Origin: an uncultured Chloroflexota bacterium
GTDB taxonomy: Bacteria > Chloroflexota > UBA4733
Reading direction: 5' to 3'
DNA length: 23,227 nucleotides
NCBI GenBank assembly: GCA_937967325.1
Contig: CALBSQ010000324.1
Location: forward strand, 1 to 23,227
How positions within the stretch are numbered: the stretch's first letter is position 1; each line of letters opens with the position of its first letter. This document shows positions 7,205 to 14,295 of this stretch, piece after piece. The position numbers were made by a program, and so were the translations under genes. A model generated the notes under the pieces. It was not told the DNA's origin. It searched no databases and saw only the letters and a list, made by a program, of their open reading frames with translations.

Positions 7205-8068
7205 GTGGAACCGGAGCTGCTGGCCGACTATCAGTGTGTGACCGGCGAGGGGCCGTTGTGGCACCCGGGCGAACGGAGGGTGTACTGGGTTGACATCCCC
7301 AAGGGCAGACTGTTTCGCTACGACCCCGGCACCGGCGCGCACGAGCAAGTGTATGAGGGGGACGTGATCGGCGGCTTCACCATCCAGGCCGACGGGGCCT
7401 TGCTGCTCTTCATGGCCAAAGGGGCTATCAAGACCTGGCGCGGCGGCCAGCTCTCCACGGTGATCGAGGCCATCCCGGGTGAGGAACAGACTCGCTTCAA
7501 CGACGTGATTGCCGATCCGGAGGGACGCGTGTTCTGCGGCACCATGGCGATACCCGAGCGCGCGGGCCGCCTGTACCGAATGGACCGCGACGGCACGCTC
7601 ACCGAGGTGATCAATGAGGTGGGGGTATCGAACGGCATGGGCTTCACACCGGACCGCAAGACGATGTACTACACCGACACGCGCCGCCGGGACATCTCGC
7701 TCTTCGACTATGACCGGCGCAGCGGCGCTATCTCCAACCGGCGACCGTTTGTTACCGTCCCTCAGCGGGAAGGCGAGGGCAGCCCGGACGGCATGACAGT
7801 CGATGCGCAGGGATACGTCTGGTCCGCGCGCTGGGATGGCGGCTGCCTGGTGCGCTACGCACCGGACGGGCAGGAAGAGCGGCGCGTGTACTTTCGGGCC
7901 AAGAAGGTGTCCTCGGTCGTCTTTGGCGGCGAAGACTACCAGGATATGTATGTCACCACCGCCGGCGGCCAGAACAAGGCGACGGAAGGAACGGGCGCCG
8001 GCGCGCTGTTCCGCCTGCGGCTGGGTATCCAGGGCGTGCCGGAGTTCCCCTCACGCGTTGGGCTCTGA
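7205..8068 (+). CDS. SMP-30/gluconolactonase/regucalcin-family sugar lactonase
   Basis: This is a 287-aa six-bladed beta-propeller from GTG 7205, with AAAAGGAG upstream. Metal ligands are at the expected places: Glu15 in GEGPLWHP, Asn143 in VSNGMGF and Asp195 in SPDGMTVD. The substrate-pocket Asn99 is in RFNDVIADPEG. The family hydrolyses aldonolactones to aldonates, in oxidative sugar catabolism. There is no signal peptide, so it is cytosolic. A cupin gene follows 42 bp downstream on the same strand, suggesting a small carbohydrate-catabolic operon. The exact sugar is not readable from sequence. Confidence 0.93.
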   Translation: MEPELLADYQCVTGEGPLWHPGERRVYWVDIPKGRLFRYDPGTGAHEQVYEGDVIGGFTIQADGALLLFMAKGAIKTWRGGQLSTVIEAIPGEEQTRFNDVIADPEGRVFCGTMAIPERAGRLYRMDRDGTLTEVINEVGVSNGMGFTPDRKTMYYTDTRRRDISLFDYDRRSGAISNRRPFVTVPQREGEGSPDGMTVDAQGYVWSARWDGGCLVRYAPDGQEERRVYFRAKKVSSVVFGGEDYQDMYVTTAGGQNKATEGTGAGALFRLRLGIQGVPEFPSRVGL

Positions 8069-8110
8069 TGCCGGTAGGCAGCGTAGGAGAAGCGAGAAGG
8101 AGTGACGGGC

Positions 8111-8428
8111 GTGGCGACCGAGCCGACAGAGCGCGTGGGCACCGAGCTGATGTTCGAGAACGAGCGGGTGCGGGTGTGGGACCTGGCGCTGGGGCCGGGG
8201 GAATCGCTGGAGAAGCACATCCACCGGACCGACTATTTCTTCATCGTGGAGTCGGGCGGCCTGATCCGCTTCGCCAATCCCGACAACCCGGCGGAATACC
8301 ACGACGTGCAGTTCCAGGACGATCAGGTGACCTTTGTTCCCGTCACCGATGGCAAAGTGGATAACCGACTGACGAATATCGGGGCCAAGCGCCACCGCAA
8401 CTTCGTGATCGAACTGAAGCGCGGCTGA
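8111..8428 (+). CDS. Small cupin-fold protein
   Basis: The 105-aa product starts at GTG 8111, 8 nt after AAGGAG (8097-8102); a GTG at 8102 inside that site is unlikely. A single cupin barrel is indicated by VRVWDLALGPGESLEKHIHRTDYFFIV, where GPGES...H.H is the first cupin motif, and by NIGAKRHRNFVIEL as the second. The first motif keeps a His pair (HIHR) but is imperfect. Metal binding is plausible rather than sure. The lack of a longer catalytic domain leaves open whether it is an isomerase, a dioxygenase-like enzyme or a binding protein. It sits in a run with the upstream lactonase and the small membrane protein downstream. Confidence 0.8.
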   Translation: MATEPTERVGTELMFENERVRVWDLALGPGESLEKHIHRTDYFFIVESGGLIRFANPDNPAEYHDVQFQDDQVTFVPVTDGKVDNRLTNIGAKRHRNFVIELKRG

Positions 8429-8472
8429 GCGACCCGCGGCTCGCCATCCGAGGGCGCCGGCGGGGAGGTGTC

Positions 8473-8679
8473 GTGCAGCTAGGCGTGGGATTGCTGGCGT
8501 TCGGCCTGATCATCACCTGCGTGGCGGGGTATCGGGCGTTGCTGTACCTCGTCGACCTGCTCACTGGCAACCGCCACCGGCCCACGACCCGCCCCGCCGA
8601 TCTGATCCTCTATGCCATAGCGGTCGTGGGTGTGCTGTTTCTCCTCGCCGGGCTCTGGCTGGTTCACCACGCCGGGTGA
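8473..8679 (+). CDS. Small two-helix membrane protein, unknown function
   Basis: The 68-aa product starts at GTG 8473 just after GGAGG (8464-8468). Two hydrophobic stretches (about residues 3-29 and 44-65) are joined by a short polar basic loop (TGNRHRPTTRPAD). No family is recognised. It is the last gene of the lactonase-cupin run and ends 18 bp before the convergent VOC gene. The good ribosome-binding site and clear membrane pattern support it as real despite its size. Confidence 0.65.
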   Translation: MQLGVGLLAFGLIITCVAGYRALLYLVDLLTGNRHRPTTRPADLILYAIAVVGVLFLLAGLWLVHHAG

Positions 8680-8697
8680 GGCGAGTCCGCCACGGGG

Positions 8698-9297
8698 TCA
8701 AGCCGGTTGCTCGGATAGCAGCAGGGCGTGCCCTTCCGGATCTCGACACACGGCAAGGGGCCGGTTCCCCAATAACGAGCGCTCGGTCCGACCGGTGTTA
8801 GATCCGGCGGGGCTCCCGGTGGCCGCGAGGCGTTGGGTCACCGCTGCGAGGTTGCGAACTCGCAGCACCGGCAGCGTTTCCTGGACAGCCAGGCCGAGTA
8901 TGGGGTCGGCGTCCCTGGCGACGAGATCGAACGTGGCGCCGCCGTTGGTGAAGGTGGCACGGTAGGGAAGTCGCTCGCGCAGGGTGAGGCCAAGCGCCTC
9001 CTGGTAGAAGCGGATCGCCGCCGGCAGGTCGCGCACCACGATGATCAGATGACCCAGCTCAGGCGCGGCGGACGATGCTGAGTCACCGAAGAAGGACACG
9101 ATAGTCGCGCTGTCGGACTCCGACGCCGGCGCAAAGCCGTGGTTATCCATCTGGTGAAACATCTGTCGCGCGGCGGACAAGTCCAGAGTTCGTGAGCTCT
9201 CGGTGCCGAGTGCGCGCACCACGACGCGCTCGTCATCGCGGATAAAGCGGATGCGCCGGCCATCCATGTTGACGAGGTCGAACGACACGGTTGCCAT
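8698..9297 (-). CDS. Glyoxalase/bleomycin-resistance (VOC) fold protein with N-terminal extension
   Basis: The product is 199 aa from ATG 9295-9297, behind an AAGGGGG run; the frame is open further upstream, but that part is not protein-like. The C-terminal about 120 residues form a single VOC domain. It starts ELGHLIIVVRDLPAAIRFYQ (metal-type His in LGH) and ends CRDPEGHALLLSE (Glu at the usual position). The first about 70 residues (VSFDLVNMDGRRIRFIRDDE...) form a separate small beta-rich region I do not recognise. VOC proteins pair two beta-alpha-beta-beta-beta modules for lyase, dioxygenase or drug-binding work. The activity here is open. It is convergent with the lactonase operon. Confidence 0.82.
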   Translation of the reverse strand: MATVSFDLVNMDGRRIRFIRDDERVVVRALGTESSRTLDLSAARQMFHQMDNHGFAPASESDSATIVSFFGDSASSAAPELGHLIIVVRDLPAAIRFYQEALGLTLRERLPYRATFTNGGATFDLVARDADPILGLAVQETLPVLRVRNLAAVTQRLAATGSPAGSNTGRTERSLLGNRPLAVCRDPEGHALLLSEQPA

Positions 9298-9387
9298 GGC
9301 CACGGCCCCCTTCCCACGAATGTGCCCGGACGATGGGCAGCGAATTAGACGGGGACAACGGAGCATCGCTCGGCTCGGTGATATCGG

Positions 9388-9402
9388 GTGCTATGGTAGC
9401 AC
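9388..9402. promoter_or_regulatory. Perfect 6-bp inverted repeat upstream of the VOC gene
   Basis: GTGCTA (9388-9393), TGG, TAGCAC (9397-9402) form an exact dyad in the 316-bp gap 9298-9613, about 90 bp upstream of the VOC start. It could be an operator for the minus-strand gene. The binding protein is unknown, and no clear -35/-10 pair adjoins it. Confidence 0.3.
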
Positions 9403-9498
9403 TTCGCCGCGAGGCGGGTGAGTGGCGGACGTCGCGTTCCGAGTGTTGTGACACGCTGACCGCTCGGCGCGCTCATAGTGTCCCCAGAAGTCACAAAC

Positions 9499-9534
9499 TT
9501 GACAGGCCGCTGTCGTATGTTGGAACATAAGTTC
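9499..9534 (+). promoter_or_regulatory. Candidate promoter with GAAC-N4-GTTC operator over its -10 region
   Basis: A consensus -35 hexamer TTGACA (9499-9504) lies 80-115 nt upstream of the response-regulator start. The dyad GAACATAAGTTC (9523-9534) begins 18 bp later, exactly where a -10 element would sit (GAACAT, a poor but possible -10). A protein on the dyad would block the promoter. GAAC-N4-GTTC is the core of the Gram-positive-type LexA box; autoregulation by the adjacent regulator is the other option. Confidence 0.45.
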
Positions 9535-9613
9535 TTACTCGCCCGAATCCGCGGCGCGGTGCAGGAGGAACGGCGCCGGCACATCCGGTCAGTAACAGAC
9601 GAGGGCCGATGCC

Positions 9614-10309
9614 ATGCGCGTGCTCATTGCAGCGTCCTCCCCCGCGGTCGTCGGCGCGCTAGCGTCGCGACTGCGCCAGGAGGGCCACGAGGTACTCCTG
9701 TGTCCCAGGGACCGCGATCTGGCTGGCCTGCTGCACGCCGCAGGGGTCGATCTGCTGCTCCTCGACGCCGACCAGCACTCGCTGCCGCTTATCCTCGCGC
9801 TCTGCCGCAAGATCCGTCGCTCGCACGGGACGCGGCTACTGCTCGTCGGCCAGCGAGCTACCTGCGCTGAGCGCGCGCAAGCTCTCGAGGCGGGAGCAGA
9901 TGATTACATCGACCCGACCGATCCTGAAGAGTTGGTGGCGCGGGTCCACGTCGCCATGCGCCACCAGAGGGTGAATCAGGTGGGTGATGATGTCTCTCAG
10001 GTGACTGAGCAATGGTGGCTGGACACCGCCGGCCAGCAATTGTTGGGTGAGCGCAGTGTGCGGCCGCTGTCCAGCCAGGAGTTCCGGCTGCTGCGCTACT
10101 TCCTTCGTCACGAGGGCGCCGTGCTGAGCCGCAAGCAACTGCTCGACGCGGTCTGGGGCCCCGACTACGTCGGTACGGATCGCGGGGTCGATCACTTCGT
10201 GTACTTCCTGCGGCGCAAGATCGAACCGGAACCCAGACGACCGCGCTACCTACTTGCGAAGCGCGGCGGTGGCTATTGCTACCAGCGCCTCCCCAGCAGC
10301 CAGGTCTAA
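9614..10309 (+). CDS. OmpR/PhoB-type DNA-binding regulator with degenerate receiver domain
   Basis: The product is 231 aa from ATG 9614 with GAGGG 8 nt upstream. The N-terminal receiver-like domain (1-115) keeps the fold and the central Asp51 (LLLLDADQ). It lacks the acidic pair after strand 1 (ASSP in place of DDDP), the Ser/Thr after strand 4 (VGQRA), and the Lys after DDY (DDYIDPTDPEEL). Ordinary aspartate phosphorylation is therefore unlikely. The C-terminal winged helix (about 130-226) is intact, with LSSQEFRLLRYF, the recognition-helix region DRGVDHFVYFLRRKIE and a final GGGYCY hairpin. No histidine kinase gene adjoins it. GAAC-N4-GTTC palindromes lie on both sides, so self-regulation and control of the downstream fibre/glycosidase cassette are possible but unproven. 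Confidence 0.9.
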   Translation: MRVLIAASSPAVVGALASRLRQEGHEVLLCPRDRDLAGLLHAAGVDLLLLDADQHSLPLILALCRKIRRSHGTRLLLVGQRATCAERAQALEAGADDYIDPTDPEELVARVHVAMRHQRVNQVGDDVSQVTEQWWLDTAGQQLLGERSVRPLSSQEFRLLRYFLRHEGAVLSRKQLLDAVWGPDYVGTDRGVDHFVYFLRRKIEPEPRRPRYLLAKRGGGYCYQRLPSSQV

Positions 10310-10352
10310 CCTCTCGCGCGGCCCACGCTAACGCATTCTCTCGCGTTGGTTT

Positions 10353-10428
10353 GTTCAAGGATTTGAACATTAGTTCGATACTGGTTGAACACGAGCGCCG
10401 TATGCTGCCAGGAGTGGAACAACAGTTC
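10353..10428 (+). promoter_or_regulatory. Cluster of GAAC/GTTC operator sites ahead of the fibre-glycosidase cassette
   Basis: Two full dyads are present: GAACATTAGTTC (10365-10376) and GGAACAACAGTTCC (10416-10429, core 10417-10428). Extra half sites are GTTC 10353-10356 and GAAC 10387-10390. All lie 53-128 nt upstream of the strong ribosome-binding site and ATG at 10481. The same core occurs ahead of the regulator gene at 9523-9534. No unambiguous -35/-10 pair stands out, although TTGAAC at 10363-10368 could act as a -35. Confidence 0.45.
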
Positions 10429-10480
10429 CATTTCGGCGGGCCGGCGGCTCCCGGCCCGGAGTGCGAAGGAGGTCCCAGCG

Positions 10481-10747
10481 ATGGAGGACGGCGCCCCGAC
10501 GGGGGCGATCGCGACGGGGGAGGTCGGGGGCGTCGGCCCGCCCGGCCCGGCGATGGGCGCGGCCATCCCGCCGCTCGCGGTGAGCGGGCTGCTGGTGGCC
10601 AAGGCCGCGCTCGTCAGGGTCCTGCAGTGGCACGTCCCGCAGGCGGCCGACATCGAGCCCCTGGACGGCGGGCGGTTCCTGCTGGTGTTAGCGGGCGCCG
10701 ACCAGGGACAGCAAGTAGGCGAGGAAGAGAAAGGACAAGGAGACTCC
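10481..10747 (+). CDS. Hypothetical protein, start well supported, end uncertain
   Basis: ATG 10481 follows AAGGAGG (10466-10472) at 8 nt, the best ribosome-binding site in this region. The first about 85 codons give a protein-like Gly/Ala/Pro-rich start and then GAAIPPLAVSGLLVAKAALV and RFLLVLAGADQG. I recognise no family. The frame does not close before the next gene: it stays open to 11440 across the downstream fibre-like gene, where it becomes Arg/Gly-rich as a shadow frame does. Either a base change or indel has removed the true stop, or the protein really overlaps its neighbour. The end given is only where the believable coding part stops. Confidence 0.35.
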
Positions 10748-10748
10748 C

Positions 10749-11321
10749 ATGACCGATTGCAGTTGCACCAACTTCCCGACGAGCCTGGGCAACGTGACCT
10801 TCGGGGCGAGTGTCGGCATCGGGACGACCGCGCCCACCCAGCTCCTGCACATCGCCAGCAACGGCGCCTTCCCCGGCGTGCTGATCCAGGGGACGGACCC
10901 CGCCTCCGGCGTGAACGGCTGCATGCTGGCCTCGGACGGCCGCCAGTACAACCTCGGCGTCGGCGGCTATCCGGGCATCACCGTCCAGGGGAGCGACCCC
11001 GCCTCGGGGGTGAACGGGCTGATGGTCAAGGCCGACGGCCGCCAGTACAACGTGGGGGTGGGCGGCAGCCAGAACATCACGGTGGCCAACAAGTTCACCG
11101 TCTTCGACGCCACCGCCGGGCTGTTCCGGTTGGTGGTCGACCAGAGCGGGAACGTGGGCGTGGGGACGGTGAGCCCCCAGCAGGCGCTGGACGTGGCGGG
11201 GACGATCCGCAGCGGGACGGGGATCATCTCGGGCGGGACGATCATCCTGCCGCTGGCCGCGGTCGGCGGCCTCAAGGACTCCTCCGGCACCAAGCTGATC
11301 GCCGACGAGAACGGCTGCTAA
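10749..11321 (+). CDS. Small fibre-like GIGTTxP-repeat protein with Cys-bearing ends (copy 1)
   Basis: The 190-aa product starts at ATG 10749 with AAGGAG 6 nt upstream. The N-terminus reads MTDCSCTNFPTSLGNVTF, the signature shared with the copies at 19727 and 20359. GIGTTAPTQLLHIA (about 24) and GVGTVSPQQALDVAGTIRSG (about 136) are beta-helix-like motifs of the kind found in phage tail fibres and large surface proteins. Two tandem units of about 33 residues (QGTDPASGVNG... and QGSDPASGVNG...) lie between. There is no signal peptide, no membrane helix and no S74 autoprocessing domain. It ends ...ENGC then TAA. The next codons would read YAS before a TGA, where sister copies end in GCYYS or GCHYA, so a Tyr codon seems to have become a stop. 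Secretion and carbohydrate or surface binding are inferred from its neighbour, an IRAxH-module glycosidase. Confidence 0.8.
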   Translation: MTDCSCTNFPTSLGNVTFGASVGIGTTAPTQLLHIASNGAFPGVLIQGTDPASGVNGCMLASDGRQYNLGVGGYPGITVQGSDPASGVNGLMVKADGRQYNVGVGGSQNITVANKFTVFDATAGLFRLVVDQSGNVGVGTVSPQQALDVAGTIRSGTGIISGGTIILPLAAVGGLKDSSGTKLIADENGC

Positions 11322-11349
11322 TACGCGAGCTGAGCGCCGGTTCCGGGGA

Positions 11350-11381
11350 GGCCGGGGAGCGGCAGGTATCGCTCTCCGGCC
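11350..11381 (+). terminator. Intercistronic hairpin between fibre-like gene and glycosidase
   Basis: Positions 11350-11361 pair with 11370-11381, giving a 12-bp stem with one G-T wobble and an 8-nt loop in the 111-bp gap. There is no T tract, so partial attenuation or mRNA processing is more likely than complete termination. Confidence 0.35.
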
Positions 11382-11432
11382 GGCCCCCCTCAGGGTTCGA
11401 CATGCGACGAAAAGAAGAAAGAAGGATCAACC

Positions 11433-12713
11433 ATGGCTAACTGGACCGACAATCCCGCGACGAGCAGCACGCACATCCGCGCCGTGCACCTCAACGAGAT
11501 CCGGTGGACGGTCGACCGCAACCGGCAGGTCGCCGGCATGGCTGCCTTCGGCTGGCACGACACCCCGATCACCAACGTCGTCCACATCCGGGCGATCCAT
11601 TTCACCGAGATCCGCGCCGCCATCCTGCAGCACATGTCGCTCCCCAACTGGAGCTACGGCAGCGACCCCATTCCCGGCGGCGGGCGCCCCATCAGCGCGC
11701 GCGACATCAACGACCTGCGCGCCTGGACCGACCAGTTCTCCACGGCGCTGGGCTTGCCCACCGGGCCGGACCCCGCGCCGCGCGGCATGGAGGTGCTGGG
11801 CGACGTGGACCCCAACGACGCCTACACCTTCGGCCTCACCACCGTCAAGGTCCGCTACTACGCCGATATCGACCGGATCGCCTCGACCCTGCAGAACAAC
11901 CCGGCGGTGCGCGTGGTGACGCGCTTCTGGGGGCCCAACCTGGGCCAGGGCGAGCCGGACGGCTGCGACTTCAACAACGCCTACATCACCGACGACGCCT
12001 TCAACTGGTACAACAAGCTGAGCCTGTACAACGCACTGGGCAAGTGGTCGGCGCACATCCCGGTCAACGAGCCCAACGTCTGCACCAGCCCGGGCGTGAG
12101 CAGCGCCCAGTTCCAGGCGGCGATGCAGAGTCTGACGAGCGCGATCGACACCTTCAAGCAGCAGCAGGGGATCGTGGTCCCCTGGGCCACGCCGCCGCTG
12201 GGCGCTGGGGCCACCAGCCCGAGCCACGAGTCCGAGGGCGACTACATCACCGCGCTGATGAACTCGGGCGCGCTGTCGGCGAACTACTCGGTCGGCTCGG
12301 GCGCCATCTGGAAGTACGTCGGGGCGCACAACTACTGGAACAGCTGTAGCGACATCATGGGCTCGCAGGGCCGGTACACCTGCTTCACCTACTGGTACGT
12401 GCAGCAGATGGCACAAGCCCATGGAAAGCAGGTAGTTATGGATGAGGTGAACAGCAACGCGCCCTGCGCTGGCGGGCAATACAGTGGCGGGTACGGCGAC
12501 GATGGGCGCCTGACCGACCTGCTGCGCTTCTTGGGCCAGGTCGAGGCGAACTTTCTGCCCGGCCTCCTCGTTAGCGTCGTGTTCACGCACAGCGGGGACA
12601 CCAGCGCATGCGGCGGGCAGGGGTGGCGGCAGTTCGACTACACGCAGACACAGTGGAACCAGATCGCCAGCGGCAAGGTCTGCCCCTTCGACTGCTCCCA
12701 GCCTTGTCCTTAG
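11433..12713 (+). CDS. Clan GH-A-like glycoside hydrolase with N-terminal IRAxHxxEIR repeats
   Basis: The product is 426 aa from ATG 11433, with AAGGA 6 nt upstream. Three helical repeats open the chain at about residues 3-31 (HIRAVHLNEIRWTVD), 40-68 (HIRAIHFTEIRAAIL) and 74-102 (RPISARDINDLRAWTD). This is the IRAxHxxELR-type module found in modular exoproteins. A TIM-barrel-like region follows, with acid/base NEP (Glu213 in VNEPNVC) and candidate nucleophile Glu338 in VVMDEVNSN. That pairing is the clan GH-A arrangement (GH5, GH39 and relatives). Several Cys residues near the C-terminus (ending CSQPCP) suggest disulphides and an extracellular site, yet no signal peptide is visible. It probably acts on a beta-linked polysaccharide; the substrate is unknown. 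A terminator follows at 12787. Confidence 0.8.
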   Translation: MANWTDNPATSSTHIRAVHLNEIRWTVDRNRQVAGMAAFGWHDTPITNVVHIRAIHFTEIRAAILQHMSLPNWSYGSDPIPGGGRPISARDINDLRAWTDQFSTALGLPTGPDPAPRGMEVLGDVDPNDAYTFGLTTVKVRYYADIDRIASTLQNNPAVRVVTRFWGPNLGQGEPDGCDFNNAYITDDAFNWYNKLSLYNALGKWSAHIPVNEPNVCTSPGVSSAQFQAAMQSLTSAIDTFKQQQGIVVPWATPPLGAGATSPSHESEGDYITALMNSGALSANYSVGSGAIWKYVGAHNYWNSCSDIMGSQGRYTCFTYWYVQQMAQAHGKQVVMDEVNSNAPCAGGQYSGGYGDDGRLTDLLRFLGQVEANFLPGLLVSVVFTHSGDTSACGGQGWRQFDYTQTQWNQIASGKVCPFDCSQPCP

Positions 12714-12786
12714 TGAGGACGAGGCGAGCCGGGTATCCGATGGTGCCGGCCTGTAGGCTCATGTGGATTCGCCAGGTAACCCGATG

Positions 12787-12812
12787 GGGGAGCCGCGACT
12801 TCGCGGCTCCCC
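12787..12812. terminator. Bidirectional hairpin terminator
   Basis: GGGGAGCCGCG (12787-12797), a loop ACTT, and CGCGGCTCCCC (12802-12812) form a perfect 11-bp stem. It sits 74 bp after the glycosidase stop and 51 bp before the end of the convergent gene. The T-run is short, but the placement between convergent genes supports use in both directions. Confidence 0.7.
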
Positions 12813-12862
12813 TTGCCCGCCATGTCCCTTTATCTGCGCAAGGCGGCTTGTGCTCCATCGGG

Positions 12863-13822
12863 TCAGGTGCAGGCGGGCGGCGCCTGCGGGGTCGGATTGA
12901 TGGTTCGCGCGTCCGCGGCGTGCGTCCAGATGCTGGAGTACTCGGAGTGGTAGGCAAACCGCCCGCCGATCTCGGCCATGAAGTGGTAGGGCGTCCCTGG
13001 CTCGACAGGCACGTCGTTGAAGACCCAGCGCGGGTACGCTTGCCCGTTGGCCTCGTACGTCACCTTCTGCGCGGGGACGCCGCTCCCCCGGAGCGGGCCG
13101 TTGTCCCGCGCCACGCCGAGCGTGGGCGGGTTGACGAGATCGGGCGGCGGGAAGTCGGGCCGGACGGATTCGAGCGTGCCGTGCTCGAAGAGGTCTACGG
13201 CAACGTTGACGAACGTCGCGCGTCCAACCGGGGCATAGTTGCCCTCGCCGTCGTGCGGCCAGACGATCTGGATGCGCAGGTCCACGGTCGTGAGCTGCCC
13301 GTCAACGTAGCCGACCGGTACGACCGGCCGCGGGTAGATGGTGCGCGCATCGGCCGCGTGGACCCAGACGTTACCGGTTTCGCCCGACCCGCCGACCAGG
13401 AGCCCGCCGACGACGGCGAAGGAGTATCTGGCCGTCGGGTCCGCCGCCAATTCTGCCGGGACATTGTCGTACTTCACCGATGGGAAGGTCGCGCCGTTCG
13501 TCGTCCGGAGGATCCACTGCGGCGCGATCGTCACAGGACGCGCAGGCTCGTTGTCCTTCGCCACCGCAAGGGTAACCAGTCCCGACAGCGCAAGACCGGG
13601 CGGCGGGCTGCAATTGACCTGGTTGGCCGGCCATAGGGCCACGTTGACGGCGCGGGACTGGGCCACGCTGGCCTGGCGGCCCTGGCCGTCCTGGGGCCAG
13701 ACGATGGCGACGCGCGGGTCCCACATCGCGGTCGCCGCTGTCGCCTCGGATGCGCCCGACAGCGCCATCAGAAGGCCGAGCACAGCAGCGGCCCATGACC
13801 ATCCGGTGGCCGATCGCATCAC
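12863..13822 (-). CDS. Secreted protein of two homologous repeats, unknown function
   Basis: The product is 319 aa from GTG 13820-13822, with GGAGG 7 nt upstream; ATG 13819 is the next codon. A signal peptide (about residues 1-30, WAAAVLGLLMALSG...ATAATA) is clear. Two halves resemble each other: RVAIVWPQDGQGRQASV...VNVALW and RIQIVWPHDGEGNYAPV...VNVAVDLFEHG. Each ends in a WVHAADARTIYP or WTHAADARTINP segment. The internal duplication of about 135 residues suggests two beta-sandwich domains. I do not recognise a named family or catalytic motif. A cell-envelope or extracellular role is inferred from the signal peptide. It is convergent with the glycosidase. Confidence 0.8.
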   Translation of the reverse strand: MMRSATGWSWAAAVLGLLMALSGASEATAATAMWDPRVAIVWPQDGQGRQASVAQSRAVNVALWPANQVNCSPPPGLALSGLVTLAVAKDNEPARPVTIAPQWILRTTNGATFPSVKYDNVPAELAADPTARYSFAVVGGLLVGGSGETGNVWVHAADARTIYPRPVVPVGYVDGQLTTVDLRIQIVWPHDGEGNYAPVGRATFVNVAVDLFEHGTLESVRPDFPPPDLVNPPTLGVARDNGPLRGSGVPAQKVTYEANGQAYPRWVFNDVPVEPGTPYHFMAEIGGRFAYHSEYSSIWTHAADARTINPTPQAPPACT

Positions 13823-14030
13823 GCAGATCCCTCCCCGACCGCGGGTACACGGTCTGGAACCTACAACGACCCAGCGGTCAGTTCGTAACGCGACGACGTG
13901 CCGACCGAGGCTTCACTAGCTCTGTCGGGAGAGGCCTCGCGCCACGATCATCACCGCCATCACGCGGCCTCCGGATGCATGGCTTACGCGGCGTTGCAGT
14001 GTCCGATCCTCGAAGATCGTGCTGGCGCGG

Positions 14031-14292
14031 ACGCAGGTGTATTATCACGACGGGACGCCGTACATCGCCGGCGAATGGGGAGCAACTGACAATGCCTAGG
14101 ATTTCGCGTCCGCCCAGGACGCCTACCAGGCCCTGCGGGCGACCTTCCCGACGATGTGCTTCCACGTCCATCCGCTGGCCGCGGGGGACAGGGTATGTGG
14201 CGTCGGGCCGGACCGCTTCCACTGGCAAGCTCACCGCGACCGGCCCGGAGGTCTGGTACGCTGGCCTGCAGATCCTGTACCAGAACCCCTAG
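14031..14292 (+). pseudogene. Coding remnant with in-frame stop and frameshift
   Basis: From 14031 the frame reads TQVYYHDGTPYIAGEWGATD, then TAG (14097-14099), then DFASAQDAYQALRATFP and GDRVCGVGPD. After about 14210 protein-like sequence continues in another frame (TGKLTATGPEVWYAGLQILYQ) to TAG at 14290-14292. The reading looks like one protein's C-terminal part broken by a nonsense change and an indel, with its 5' part lost. No family is recognised. Assembly error is possible but would need two events. Elsewhere in 13823-14030 I see only weak, unsupported frames. Confidence 0.4.
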
Positions 14293-14295
14293 CAC

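Noticed and set aside
11319..11336. Programmed stop-codon recoding at the TAA of copy 1
   Set aside because: No downstream recoding structure specific to it was seen, and a simple Tyr-to-stop change explains the pattern. It is reported only as a point to check.
11504..12349. Alternative frame across the 11433 glycosidase
   Set aside because: Arg/His/Gln-rich shadow; the main frame has ribosome-binding site, modules and NEP motif.
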